Source of the DNA: Pseudomonas weihenstephanensis
Lineage (GTDB): Bacteria > Pseudomonadota > Gammaproteobacteria > Pseudomonadales > Pseudomonadaceae
Reading direction: 5' to 3'
DNA length: 64,000 nucleotides
NCBI RefSeq assembly: GCF_001043055.1
Contig: NZ_JYLF01000001.1
Span: forward strand, 434,001 to 498,000
Of the stretch, positions 1 through 8,840 are shown one piece after another. Positions within the stretch are counted from its first letter, which is position 1; each line of letters starts with the position of its first letter. A program made the position numbers and the translations under genes. The notes beneath the pieces were generated by a model. It was not told the origin of the DNA. It searched no databases and saw only the letters and a program-made list of their open reading frames with translations.

Positions 1-385
1 CGCTCAGTGCACCCGTCGCCACCGGGGCCGATTGGCCGCGCAACAGTGGGCGACGCAACCATGGCAGCAGCAATACGATACCGATCGCAAACCACAGGGC
101 CAGGCGCGGTACCAGTTGCCACCAGTCCAGGCCCACTTCGATCAGTGCCCAAACGGTGCTGGCGAACAGCACCACGGCGTACAAGCCCAGCGCGGCGCGG
201 CGCCCGGCCATCAGCAGTGCGCCTGACAGGCCAAAACCGATACCGGCCAGCAGGTAGTACATCGACCCGCCCAGCGTGACCAGCTTGATACCCCCGACCA
301 GCATGGCCAGGCCCATTAGCAGCAGCAAGATACCGAGCAACGTCGGTAACAGGCGGCTACGACTTGAAGCACCTTCAGTGCTCAT
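1..385 (-). CDS. gcd: PQQ-dependent membrane glucose dehydrogenase, N-terminal part (cut by window edge)
   Basis: The 128 codons present encode a short cytoplasmic start (MSTEGASSR) followed by about four hydrophobic helices, including GGSMYYLLAGIGF and VGLDWWQLVPRLALWF. This matches the N-terminal membrane anchor of quinoprotein glucose dehydrogenase, which oxidises glucose to gluconate in the periplasm and passes electrons to ubiquinone. The PQQ-binding beta-propeller lies beyond base 1. The ATG at 383-385 has GGAGAA upstream. The neighbouring OprB porin on the same strand fits glucose uptake and periplasmic oxidation, as in P. aeruginosa. The identification rests on the anchor sequence and context, because no catalytic residues are inside the window. 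Confidence 0.85.
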   Translation of the reverse strand, partial: MSTEGASSRSRLLPTLLGILLLLMGLAMLVGGIKLVTLGGSMYYLLAGIGFGLSGALLMAGRRAALGLYAVVLFASTVWALIEVGLDWWQLVPRLALWFAIGIVLLLPWLRRPLLRGQSAPVATGALS

Positions 386-520
386 AGTGTGGTTCTCCGT
401 TACGTTGATAGTGTTCCCGCATGGGCCGTGGAACACGGCGCGATGCGAGGCGATTCAGTAAAGTTAGTCCTTGTGAGTCAGCTTCAAGCTTCATGCTCGT
501 CGCGGTCGTTCGTGCAGGGA

Positions 521-1903
521 TCAGAACGAACTTTGAATCTTCAAGCCGCCGATCAGCGCGTCATCCAGTTGGTTGACGCCGCCCGGATGGCGGATGTATT
601 GCAGGTTCGGTCGCACGGTCAGCCAGTTAGTGACGTGCACGCCGTAATACAATTCGGCGCTGTATTCGGTGTCTTGCGGCGGCAGATAGCGGGCGTCGTC
701 AAAGTCGTACACCGTGCGGGCCTGATTGGTCGCCTGAGCGTTTTTACGATAGGCCGGGTTGACGTGAACCCTGGCCACGGCAAAGCCGATGTCGTCTTTG
801 GCCCGCGCATCGAACACGCCTTTGTAGACGATGCCTGCCTGCACATAGTTATCGATCGGGTTGGTTTTCTTGTCGTGAACGGTGGCGTTGGCGAACACAC
901 TCAAGCCCCTCGACTGATCGCTGGCGCGGCGGGTCAGTTGCTGTTGCACACCCAGCCACATGCCGTGCTTGCTCGAACTGCTGCGATAGGCTTCGCCGCT
1001 CAAGGCTGCGGCCTGGCCATTGGCATCTTTGTAAACATCGGTTGCCTTGGCACTACTGTAGTAGTACCCCGCACGATACTCCCCAGGCAGCCCATTAATT
1101 TTTGGCGTCCATACCAGTTCAACCGGCAGCACGGCACCTTGGGTGCCACTGCCGCTGAGTTTGAAACCATTGCCACGGTCCAGGTTGGACGGGTTTTGCT
1201 CGTAGGCACCGACCTGTGCATACAGCTCAGGGGTGAGGTGGTATTTAACGCGCAACGCCCATTGGCTGACCGGCCAGTTGTACCAAATGCTGCCAGCCCA
1301 GTTACCGACCTGCGAACCGCAAAACGCCAGGTTCTGGAAGTCGCACGGGAAGCTGTTGAAGTCTTCGCCCTGACCAAAGCGGCCGACTTTGATGTCGAGC
1401 TTCTGATCAAAGAATTTCTGTTGGTACCACATCTGCGTCAGGCGGGTGGTCTGGCCACGGCCCCAGACTTCTTGCGCCGAGGTGAAGCCCCCCACGCGCG
1501 GGTCGTTGATGCGATCGTTGCTGATGTTGTTACCGCTGCGATGGGTGATCGTCAGCTTAAACTCGGCATCTTCCCAGCCCAGAATCTTTTGCAAATCCAA
1601 GTGCGTGCCCAGGCCGAACTGATCGCTGTAGCGCGCCGTACGGTCGTGGTCATAGCCGCCATGCAGGTTGGAACCCACTTCGCCGACATAGTCGAGGGAG
1701 AAGGCGTAGCCTTTTTGCTCCAGCTCGCTACGGGTGCCGTTCCAGTCCCCAAACATCCATTTGGACTCGCTGTCGAACGCCGGGTTTGCCTGCACGCAGG
1801 TGGCCAGGCCGAAAGCAGTAAGGCCGCCCATCAGGCTCAGGGCTTTTTGCCCGGCCATAGGAAGCAGCGCACTGTGTTTGCGCAAAATCAGAAATGTGGA
1901 CAT
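521..1903 (-). CDS. oprB: OprB-family carbohydrate-selective outer membrane porin
   Basis: The 460-residue protein has a long signal peptide ending near TCVQA and then an OprB barrel. It begins with a conserved region around WMFGDWNGTRSELEQKGY, has many aromatic-rich alternating strands, and ends in a C-terminal phenylalanine (IQSSF), as outer membrane barrels do. OprB porins let glucose and related sugars enter the periplasm. It lies 135 bp upstream of gcd on the same strand, so the two probably work together in periplasmic glucose oxidation. No clear ribosome binding site precedes the ATG at 1901-1903. An internal ATG (MAGQKALSL, 1856-1858) would also give a good signal peptide, so the start is uncertain. 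Confidence 0.88.
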   Translation of the reverse strand: MSTFLILRKHSALLPMAGQKALSLMGGLTAFGLATCVQANPAFDSESKWMFGDWNGTRSELEQKGYAFSLDYVGEVGSNLHGGYDHDRTARYSDQFGLGTHLDLQKILGWEDAEFKLTITHRSGNNISNDRINDPRVGGFTSAQEVWGRGQTTRLTQMWYQQKFFDQKLDIKVGRFGQGEDFNSFPCDFQNLAFCGSQVGNWAGSIWYNWPVSQWALRVKYHLTPELYAQVGAYEQNPSNLDRGNGFKLSGSGTQGAVLPVELVWTPKINGLPGEYRAGYYYSSAKATDVYKDANGQAAALSGEAYRSSSSKHGMWLGVQQQLTRRASDQSRGLSVFANATVHDKKTNPIDNYVQAGIVYKGVFDARAKDDIGFAVARVHVNPAYRKNAQATNQARTVYDFDDARYLPPQDTEYSAELYYGVHVTNWLTVRPNLQYIRHPGGVNQLDDALIGGLKIQSSF

Positions 1904-2113
1904 AGGTCGAGGTCGTGAGTCTTTATAGGTATGGCTGTGGCAGTGGTAGCGCTGTCTTGTAAAGATCAGCGCGCACCCTTGAAGATTTGGAGGCGCCGTG
2001 AATCGGTTCAGCCTCTAAGAATGGGATGATAAAGCGCTGTAACCTTTTGAAACAGCACTTTAAATGACATGGATCATTTCGGATTTGGTAACAGTGTGCT
2101 GCGACCGATCGTC

Positions 2114-3406
2114 TCAGGCTGTTTCGGCCAGCATTTGCTGGAGTTCGTCTGAAATAATGGCCAGTGCGTCATGCTGTAAAAAATCTTCGGCGATCTCCTT
2201 TGCACGGAGGCGATAAGAGGGTTGAGTGATGATTTTTTGCACGGCGTGCGCAATTGCCTGCTCAGAGGGGTAGCTGGTGTTGAGGTTAATGCCGCACCTC
2301 GCCCATACCACTCGCGTAGACGTTTCGGCTTTGTCTTCGCCGGTGCCCGCGATCAGCACCGGTACGCCATAGCCCAATGCGCTGTTGATCGAGCCATAGC
2401 CGCCGTTGGTGATAAATACACTGGCGTGTGGCAGCACCTGTTCATACGCCACAAAATCGGTGACGCGCAGGTTGTCGGCCGTGGGGATCAGGGACGGGTC
2501 GGTGCCCCGGCCGCCGGTAAGCGCCAGCACCTTGACAGGTAACCCTGCCAGCGCGCGCAACGTGGGCAGCAGCAGTTGATTGAGGTCGGCATTGGCCACC
2601 GTTCCCTGCGTCACGATCACCAGCGGACGTCCATCCTCCTCGATGAATGGATCTTTGACGGCGTTTCTGGAGGTTGGAGGATTACGCAGCGGGCCGACAA
2701 ATCTCAAGTGTTGTGGCAGGTCATCGCGCGCATATTCAAACGCTTGGGTCGACAACTGGCAGAAGCGCTCCACGTCGTTGACCAGCGTATCGCTGAGTGC
2801 CGCACGCAATGTGGGGTGCCCGTGCTGGATCAGTGTTTGATTGAAATAGTCATGAACCTCGTCGATAAGTCGTTGATGATCGCTGATAACCAGCGACTCT
2901 CGCGTGCAGTCCGTTGGCAGCACGGCGGGCGGTATGCGCGGGCCGAAGAAGATCGAGTCCCGTGAGCTGAGGCCTAGCGGCGTTTCACCGATGCACATCA
3001 CTGGGGGGCGTGAGGCGACAGGACCCAGCAGTAACGGCAGGGCGCCATAAAACACGCTTTCAATGATCAGCGCGTCGGGTTTGAAGTCTTGAATCAGTTG
3101 ACGCAATTGCAGATCTTGCAGTGGCATGGCATCGGCAAAAAAATTCCTCAGGGCCAGAGCTGTTTGCTCGGGGCCTGGAGGTAGCAAGGCGCGTTGTGGA
3201 AAAAGACGGTCTACGTGACGGTAATCGAAGTCGATGTTTTCGTTGAATTCGAAAAACTCGGCGCCAATGTGTTCACCCTGCTGGCGAAACAGTTTGCCGG
3301 TCAGTACCCCCAGCTCATGGCCTTGGCCTATCAAGTGTTCAGCGATTTTAAGCAGCGGCAATACATGCCCTGGGCTGGCGGTGCAAGCAATCAGAAGACG
3401 TGCCAT
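2114..3406 (-). CDS. family-1 (UGT/MGT-type) glycosyltransferase of the isonitrile cluster
   Basis: The 430-residue protein has the two-domain GT-B layout of macrolide/UDP-glycosyl transferases. The N-terminal acceptor domain starts ARLLIACTASPGHVLPLL. The C-terminal donor domain carries the UGT signature region FITNGGYGSINSALGYGVPVL followed by the GEDKAETSTRV loop. The usual THGG at the donor site is TNGG here. AAGGA sits 7 bases before the ATG. It is the third gene after the isonitrile synthase and oxygenase, with a 96-bp gap. In the Xenorhabdus rhabduscin pathway a glycosyltransferase gene accompanies isnA and isnB and adds a sugar to the tyrosine-derived isonitrile, so I infer the same step. 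The sugar donor cannot be read from sequence. Confidence 0.85.
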   Translation of the reverse strand: MARLLIACTASPGHVLPLLKIAEHLIGQGHELGVLTGKLFRQQGEHIGAEFFEFNENIDFDYRHVDRLFPQRALLPPGPEQTALALRNFFADAMPLQDLQLRQLIQDFKPDALIIESVFYGALPLLLGPVASRPPVMCIGETPLGLSSRDSIFFGPRIPPAVLPTDCTRESLVISDHQRLIDEVHDYFNQTLIQHGHPTLRAALSDTLVNDVERFCQLSTQAFEYARDDLPQHLRFVGPLRNPPTSRNAVKDPFIEEDGRPLVIVTQGTVANADLNQLLLPTLRALAGLPVKVLALTGGRGTDPSLIPTADNLRVTDFVAYEQVLPHASVFITNGGYGSINSALGYGVPVLIAGTGEDKAETSTRVVWARCGINLNTSYPSEQAIAHAVQKIITQPSYRLRAKEIAEDFLQHDALAIISDELQQMLAETA

Positions 3407-3502
3407 GTCGAAGTCCTTTCGATGTGTTTATCAATGTGTAAAACCGTGATATCTGGCCGCTGACCGGGTACGCAGTTGGCGCACACGGGCAGCGGTCACA
3501 GG

Positions 3503-4354
3503 TCAGGCGCCGGGCTGTAAAGCGGTGTTGTGGCAGATGGGATCGGCGTGGATGTGTACCCGCTGCAAGTGTCGTGCAGAACGTGCGGTAAACGCCTCGC
3601 GGCCGTGCAGCAGCGAGAAGTTGTCGGCAATCACCACGTCGTTTTGTTGCCAGGCATGGCCGTAGTAAAAGCGCGGGTCATGCAGCCGGGCCTGTAGGTC
3701 CTGTTCAAACGCCAGCACCTGGTCCGGCTCGATACCGTGGTACTGCAACGCATGGCGATTGAGAAAACGCTCGCCCTCCTGTGCCGGTTCGTTGTAACGC
3801 AGCACCGGCTTGCCAGTGCGCGGGTGCTCAACCAGCAACGAGGAGCACACTTGGCCGCCGTAATGCACCACCTGACGAATACGGTAAGTGACACTGACGT
3901 CACGCCAGCGCTCAATCACTTCCCGCGGGGTATGGGCCAACAGCGCCTCAGTGTCGAGAAAGGTCGTACGCCCACCTTCATCCTCTGCGGGGGCATGCAG
4001 GCAATTGAACAGTTGAAATTCAGGAATGGTCGGCTTGTACATGCCGTCCCAGTGCAAGGGCACGCCGCTGTGATCAAAGATATGGTCGGTGGCGTCCGGG
4101 TGCTCCTTAACGTCAAGTACCGCGCCAAAGGGCCACATCTTGATCGCTCCCCATTGCTCGGCAAAGCGGGTAAAACTCGGTGAATCGACGAAGGTCGGCG
4201 CAAATCCGCGCAGTATCAGCAAGTGATGCTCGCGTGCCAGGGCGATGAGCTGGCTGACATCCAGTTGCTCGACTGTTTGCCCGTTGTGGGCAGGCGTAAT
4301 CATCAGGCCAAAAGGCGAATGTGCACTGACGTTAAAAGCAGGTGTGTTTTGCAT
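3503..4354 (-). CDS. isnB: Fe(II)/2-oxoglutarate-dependent oxygenase, TauD family, IsnB/PvcB-like
   Basis: This is a 283-residue TauD/TfdA-fold oxygenase, close to the roughly 290 residues of PvcB. The iron ligands are visible as HWD (about residues 101-103, in LHWDGMYKPTIPE) and a distal His in LLHGRE (about 250). A downstream Arg in SARHLQRVH could bind 2-oxoglutarate. In this family PvcB/IsnB acts on tyrosine isonitrile: IsnB gives the decarboxylated vinyl isonitrile and PvcB an unsaturated or cyclised product. It follows the isonitrile synthase by 48 bp. The ATG at 4352-4354 has only a weak GGT upstream, and a GTG one codon earlier is possible. Which reaction it performs is not decided by the motifs. 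Confidence 0.85.
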   Translation of the reverse strand: MQNTPAFNVSAHSPFGLMITPAHNGQTVEQLDVSQLIALAREHHLLILRGFAPTFVDSPSFTRFAEQWGAIKMWPFGAVLDVKEHPDATDHIFDHSGVPLHWDGMYKPTIPEFQLFNCLHAPAEDEGGRTTFLDTEALLAHTPREVIERWRDVSVTYRIRQVVHYGGQVCSSLLVEHPRTGKPVLRYNEPAQEGERFLNRHALQYHGIEPDQVLAFEQDLQARLHDPRFYYGHAWQQNDVVIADNFSLLHGREAFTARSARHLQRVHIHADPICHNTALQPGA

Positions 4355-4402
4355 CACTGTTTACCGTATGAGACAGCGAAAATTCAGAAGCATCCGTGCT
4401 TC

Positions 4403-5374
4403 TCATGCGCATTCGGCTGACTTACGCGAGTCGAGCGAGTAGTGGCTGTGGTTGCCATCGACCCACACCGGCTTGGCATTCAGCTCCATGGCTTCGGTTT
4501 TTCTCATCAGCACAAAGGTGCCGTCCACATCCACGGCTGTGCCATGCCAGGGCGTCAACCAGTCATCCTTGGTGGGCAGCATATGAATGCCCATTTTTAA
4601 ACTCGACGTAGGTTGCGGGTGGATCGACAGGCGAATGGCATCCGGGAAACATTGCGCCAGCAGGTTGCCCCAGGCCCAACTGCTTTGAATCACGCCATAG
4701 GCGCGTTGGCGGGCGTCACGTTGCAGCGCTGTTTTTGAGCCCTGGTAATCCGGCGTTAAACCGTCCTCAAACATGAACCGGGTGATGGCGCGGTACAGGC
4801 GGGTGCCGTCCTCGTCGTTGATCAGGTGCTCGCGAATGTCTTGCAGCGGGTCGGCGTAGCCTTCCAGCAATGTGCTGCGCAGCACATCGTAGTCATCGGT
4901 CAAGGCCGCGAACTCTTCGATATCACCCAGGTTCAGAACGTCCAGGTGTGACAGCTGTTCATCCTTGATCAGCGCTTTGATCTTGTTCTGGTAGGTGTTG
5001 ATCGTGGCGTCACTGACGTTGATCAAGTCAGAAAACACATGGCCATCCGAGCAAATGGTCAGGCGTGCGCCGGGTGCGTAGTGGCTCTTAATGTTTTCGC
5101 ACAATGAATTGAGAAACGTCAGGGCAAGTTTTTCAGCCATGTCCGGGACAGCACCCAGCACTTTATTGGGGTTCGGGGACTTGGCCGGGAAGGCTGGCAA
5201 GATGAAGTGAATGGGCAGGTTGGCGCTGATAAAGGTCTGGATGCGTGGCAATTGGGTGAGGGTAACGATGTCGTTTTCGAGGGAAATATCTTGATCGCTG
5301 CCAGAGAAGCGACGGCGGTAATGCAGCATTTCTTTAAGGATGTGTGAGGCGGTGGTGCTACAGCTTCCGTGCAT
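4403..5374 (-). CDS. isnA: isonitrile (isocyanide) synthase, IsnA/PvcA (DIT1) family
   Basis: The 323-residue protein matches the PvcA family in length (about 328). Its signatures are FPAKSPNPNKVLG (62-74), GARLTICSDGHVFSDL (102-117), and a C-terminal region with SIHPQP, MGIHMLPTKDDWLTPWHG and LMRK. PvcA/IsnA enzymes turn the amino group of L-tyrosine into an isonitrile using the carbonyl carbon of ribulose 5-phosphate. GGAG stands 6 bases before the ATG. It is the first gene of a three-gene run with the oxygenase and the glycosyltransferase, and has its own 179-bp leader after the TonB receptor gene. No pvcC/pvcD (chromophore hydroxylase) genes are next to it, unlike the P. aeruginosa pvcABCD operon. 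Confidence 0.92.
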   Translation of the reverse strand: MHGSCSTTASHILKEMLHYRRRFSGSDQDISLENDIVTLTQLPRIQTFISANLPIHFILPAFPAKSPNPNKVLGAVPDMAEKLALTFLNSLCENIKSHYAPGARLTICSDGHVFSDLINVSDATINTYQNKIKALIKDEQLSHLDVLNLGDIEEFAALTDDYDVLRSTLLEGYADPLQDIREHLINDEDGTRLYRAITRFMFEDGLTPDYQGSKTALQRDARQRAYGVIQSSWAWGNLLAQCFPDAIRLSIHPQPTSSLKMGIHMLPTKDDWLTPWHGTAVDVDGTFVLMRKTEAMELNAKPVWVDGNHSHYSLDSRKSAECA

Positions 5375-5553
5375 AACGACTCCAAGTTCTCTGTGGGATA
5401 AATCTAGTTACAAGGTGAGAACGGAGAAAGAGCGTAGCGATAAAGCGAAATGTTGCTTTTATTTAGTCTCGTATTAGTGGCAAAAAGCCTGTTCTAGAGC
5501 CTTCGATAGCGCCGCGCAGAGGGCTGCGCGACGCTCAGTGCAGGTGCGCAGGC

Positions 5554-7590
5554 TTAGAACGTGGTGCGTAAACCGACCTCAATGCCACGCCCTGGCGCAG
5601 GCGCTATGTCGCGCAGAATTGAGCTGGCGTAACGCACGGTCTGGTTGGTCAGGTTCTGGCCTTTGACGAAGGCCAGCCATTGGCTGCTGCCCACTTCAAA
5701 GTGATAGCCGGCGCTGGCGCCTAAGGTGGTGTAACCCTCAGTGCCCGACTCATTGCGCGGTACGCGCCCTTGATGACTGGCATGTTCGATGTCCACCCGT
5801 GCCTGCCAGCGATCCAGTTCCCACAGCAGGCCGCTGCTCAAGCGCAGTGGTGCAATACGAGGCAACGCTTCGCCCGTGTCGAGGTTGGTGGCTCGGGTGT
5901 AGTCACCTGACAGTTCCAGCGCGAATTTGCCGTAGGCACTTTCACCAAGTTTCCAGTGATCTTTCGCTTCAAAGCCCGTGAAGCGTGCGCGTACTCCGGA
6001 GTAGGTGTACTCCGGGATACCATCGGCGTCGGGTTCACCTTCGTCATTCAACGTACGACCCGAGCCGAGTAAGCCGATGTAATTGGAAAAGTGGCTGTAG
6101 AACACGCCGACACTGCCCGTGTGGGTGCCGTTATCGAAACGCAGGGCCAGGTCGCTGGAGACGGCTTTTTCTTTTGACAGGTTTGCGTTGCCAACTTCAT
6201 AAGTGCCGGTCGCAACGTGCGCGCCGTTGGCGTACAGCTCATAAAACGTAGGGGCGCGCTCGGTGTAGCCCAGGGTGGCAGCCAACGACCAAATCGGAGT
6301 CAGGGTGAAGACTGCACCCGACGACACGCTGCCTGTGGTGAAGCTTTTAGAGCGATCAGCCGCTGAAAAGCGCTCGTTACCCTTGGCATCCGGGTCGACC
6401 ACGGTGTGCTCCAGACGAGCGCCCAGGCTGAGCGTCAAGCGTTCGGTGGCTTGCAGTTCTTCGAGGATGAACAGGGCGCCACTGTTGGTGTCGGTGTGCG
6501 GTACGAACGCTTCTTCGCCCAAGGCAGAAAACTCGTTGCGGTTGACCTGAGCACCCACCACGCCATTCAGCGGTCCCAAGGGCACGTGCCGCGCTTCAAC
6601 ACCGGCTTCATAGCCTTTGTTCTTGAAGGTGGTGCCGACCTCGCCGCCTTCGATTTCGCGGTGTTCATAGTCGGTGTAACCGGCGTTGAATTTCAGCGAG
6701 CTGAAGGGGCCTTGCAGGTTGCGCAATTGGGAGGCAAACGCGTAATGATCCTGCTTCATGCGAATACGCACGTCTTGTTCGGCGGGTGAGCCGTAATTGG
6801 CGTCGTAGTTGCTGTAGGACAGACCGGCATAACCATCGTCCCACGTGTAAGAACCTCCCACCGCGCCGCCGTCCTGGCGGCCATTGCTGTTGCCCAAACG
6901 GCCTTTTTTATCGTTGCCGTCTTCACTTGCCGGTGCATGACGACTGCGCGCATCACCGGGGATTTTCAGGTCGTTAAATTCGCGGGCGTTGGCATCCAGG
7001 TGCAGGGCGAAAGTGCCATCGCCCGCTTCCAGCTTGCCTGCGCTGCTGCGCGTGGTGTCTGCACCGCCGTAACGCAATTCTCCCGCACCCTGAATACCCT
7101 CGATGGCCTCAGTCGGGATGCGATTGTCAAAGGTGTTGACCACGCCACCGATGGCATTGCCGCCGTACAGCAAGGCGGCGGGGCCGCGCACAATTTCCAC
7201 CCGTTCGACATTCACCGGGTCCAGCGGCACGGCGTGATCGTAAGACAGGGATGAGGCATCCAGCGCCCCGACGCCATTGCGCAGAATGCGAATGCGGTCA
7301 CCGTCCAGGCCACGAATAATCGGGCGGCTGGCTCCGGGCCCGAAGTAGGACGAGGACACACCCGGTTGCTTGTTCAGGGTTTCACCGAGGCTGCCTTGTT
7401 GTTGCAAGGTCAGGTCGTCACCCTCCAGAACGGTGGTCGGTGAGGCCAACTGGCTGCTGCCAAGCGGGTTGCCGGTAATCACCTGGGGTTGCAGTTCAAG
7501 GGCATATACCGGGGAGGCAACGAGCAGGACGGTAGCCAGTGGGGTCAGGCGTAGACGGCGAAGATGGCGTGGGAAGGCGGGGGACGACAT
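5554..7590 (-). CDS. znuD: TonB-dependent outer membrane receptor, ZnuD-like (zinc uptake)
   Basis: The 678-residue protein has a signal peptide ending near PVYAL. A plug domain follows, with the TonB-box region QVITGNPLG, the motif RPIIRGLDGDRIRILRNGVGALDAS, and EIVRGPAALLYGGNAIGGVVN. A 22-strand barrel ends in TTF. An acidic/His-containing loop (HAPASEDGNDKK) follows strand 3. The plug sequence is that of the ZnuD/PA0781 group, which imports zinc (and in some species haem). AAGGAA precedes the ATG by 7 bases. A strong Zur-box match lies about 65 bp upstream, in agreement with zinc control. It is next to the isonitrile cluster but has its own promoter, so a shared role is not implied. Confidence 0.85.
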   Translation of the reverse strand: MSSPAFPRHLRRLRLTPLATVLLVASPVYALELQPQVITGNPLGSSQLASPTTVLEGDDLTLQQQGSLGETLNKQPGVSSSYFGPGASRPIIRGLDGDRIRILRNGVGALDASSLSYDHAVPLDPVNVERVEIVRGPAALLYGGNAIGGVVNTFDNRIPTEAIEGIQGAGELRYGGADTTRSSAGKLEAGDGTFALHLDANAREFNDLKIPGDARSRHAPASEDGNDKKGRLGNSNGRQDGGAVGGSYTWDDGYAGLSYSNYDANYGSPAEQDVRIRMKQDHYAFASQLRNLQGPFSSLKFNAGYTDYEHREIEGGEVGTTFKNKGYEAGVEARHVPLGPLNGVVGAQVNRNEFSALGEEAFVPHTDTNSGALFILEELQATERLTLSLGARLEHTVVDPDAKGNERFSAADRSKSFTTGSVSSGAVFTLTPIWSLAATLGYTERAPTFYELYANGAHVATGTYEVGNANLSKEKAVSSDLALRFDNGTHTGSVGVFYSHFSNYIGLLGSGRTLNDEGEPDADGIPEYTYSGVRARFTGFEAKDHWKLGESAYGKFALELSGDYTRATNLDTGEALPRIAPLRLSSGLLWELDRWQARVDIEHASHQGRVPRNESGTEGYTTLGASAGYHFEVGSSQWLAFVKGQNLTNQTVRYASSILRDIAPAPGRGIEVGLRTTF

Positions 7591-7654
7591 TGCAAGTTCC
7601 TTGGAAGGGTTAGACGTGAAAGGCGCGCGCGAGACGCTCTGATTGGAAAGTATT

Positions 7655-7686
7655 GGTTACAATATAACATCACTATTAATGTAACC
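7655..7686 (-). promoter_or_regulatory. Zur box upstream of the ZnuD-like receptor
   Basis: GTTACAATATAAC at 7656-7668 fits the bacterial Zur pattern GTTATA-N-TATAAC with one changed base per arm. A further half-site GTAACC at 7681-7686 mirrors the GGTTAC at 7655-7660. The match lies 66-78 bp before the receptor ATG, where a repressor could block the promoter. This is by eye; no scoring was done. Confidence 0.75.
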
Positions 7687-7811
7687 AAGGGGAACTTTCC
7701 TCTCACCTGTCCAGTCACGGCTAAGCTGTGGCGTGGCAAATGCACTTCCCCCTGAGCGAGTGCTCGGCTAAGGTGCGCGACTTTCTCTCTTTTGCTTTCT
7801 TAAGGCTCGGC

Positions 7812-8042
7812 ATGACTGAACCCACTAACAACCCCTTGCACGGCGTGACGCTGGAACAAATCCTTACGGCGCTGGTGGCGCATTACACGTGGGAAGGGCT
7901 GGCTGAGCGCATTGATATTCGCTGTTTCAAAAGCGACCCGAGCATTAAGTCGAGCCTGACCTTCTTGAGGAAAACGCCCTGGGCACGGGAAAAAGTTGAA
8001 AAGCTCTATGTGAAATACGCCCGCACCAAGCGCGATATTTGA
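7812..8042 (+). CDS. VF530 family (DUF2132) small DNA-binding-like protein
   Basis: The 76-residue protein reads [24 protein letters not shown], then [27 protein letters not shown]. This is nearly the family consensus of the VF530 fold (named after Vibrio fischeri VF530). The family is small, all-helical and annotated as possibly DNA-binding, but its role is unknown. The ATG at 7812 is chosen because the family starts just before NPLHGVTLE; an AAGG lies 6 bases upstream. The next gene starts 7 bases after its stop, so they are probably co-transcribed. Confidence 0.85.
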   Translation: MTEPTNNPLHGVTLEQILTALVAHYTWEGLAERIDIRCFKSDPSIKSSLTFLRKTPWAREKVEKLYVKYARTKRDI

Positions 8043-8049
8043 TTCGCCG

Positions 8050-8715
8050 ATGAACAATCCCCCGACGAGAGTAAGCGCCACCGCCACACGCACGCTGTGC
8101 ACCCTGCTGGCGATGGTGGGATGGAGCGGGTTGGCGTTGCAGCTTGATCTGGTGTTGCTGGCCCGCTGGACATCAGGCGCTAGCGTGTTGGGGGGATTGG
8201 TGAACTACTTCAGTTTTTTCACCATTCTGACTAACACCCTGGCGGCGGTGGTTTTGACCTGCGAGGCAACGGGTCGTGAGTCAGGCGTCAGAAGGTTCTT
8301 CTTGCAGCCACGGATTAGCAGCGGTGTTTGCGTGAGCATCATTGTGGTGGGCGTTGCGTACAGTGTGCTGCTGCGTAACCTCTGGCAGCCCCAGGGTTTG
8401 CAGTGGCTGGCCAATGAAGTGCTGCATGACGTAATGCCCGTACTCTTCGCCCTGTATTGGTGGTTTTGCGTACCCAAAGGCGCGTTACGCATCCGGCACA
8501 TCGCGTTATGGGCGCTGTACCCCATTTTGTATTTCGCCTACATCCTGTTGCGCGGGCATCTGCTGGGTGCATACCCGTATCCGTTTGTGGACGTCGAGAA
8601 GCTGGGGTATGCGCTGACCTTTATCAATGCCAGCGCAATTTTGGCGGGGTTCATAGCCGTGGCCGTCATTGTGGTGGGGCTGGACCGATGGAAGCGGCCT
8701 GCAACACCCGATTAA
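8050..8715 (+). CDS. Pr6Pr family six-helix membrane protein
   Basis: The 221-residue protein has six hydrophobic segments. It carries the family hallmarks: a first helix with WSGLALQLDL, then NYFSFFTILTN, NEVLHDVMPVLFALYWWF and YPILYFAYILLRG. These define Pr6Pr (FAR-17a/AIG1-like) inner membrane proteins. The eukaryotic relatives hydrolyse fatty acid esters of hydroxy fatty acids, but the bacterial function is not established. The gene follows VF530 with a 7-bp gap. Confidence 0.8.
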   Translation: MNNPPTRVSATATRTLCTLLAMVGWSGLALQLDLVLLARWTSGASVLGGLVNYFSFFTILTNTLAAVVLTCEATGRESGVRRFFLQPRISSGVCVSIIVVGVAYSVLLRNLWQPQGLQWLANEVLHDVMPVLFALYWWFCVPKGALRIRHIALWALYPILYFAYILLRGHLLGAYPYPFVDVEKLGYALTFINASAILAGFIAVAVIVVGLDRWKRPATPD

Positions 8716-8840
8716 CGTACAGGCCCGATGGGTCAGACGCGCAGCCTATCGCCGCTTCGTGCCTCGGCAGCGTGCGGGTGCGAAGTAGCCGTCAAACCCA
8801 TCAATCCGATGCGTCAGAGTACAGGCACGTACGCGGTCGA

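Noticed and set aside
389..1918. 509-codon open frame on the plus strand opposite oprB
   Set aside because: It is a mirror of the oprB reading frame in a high-GC gene, and has no ribosome site or known domain.
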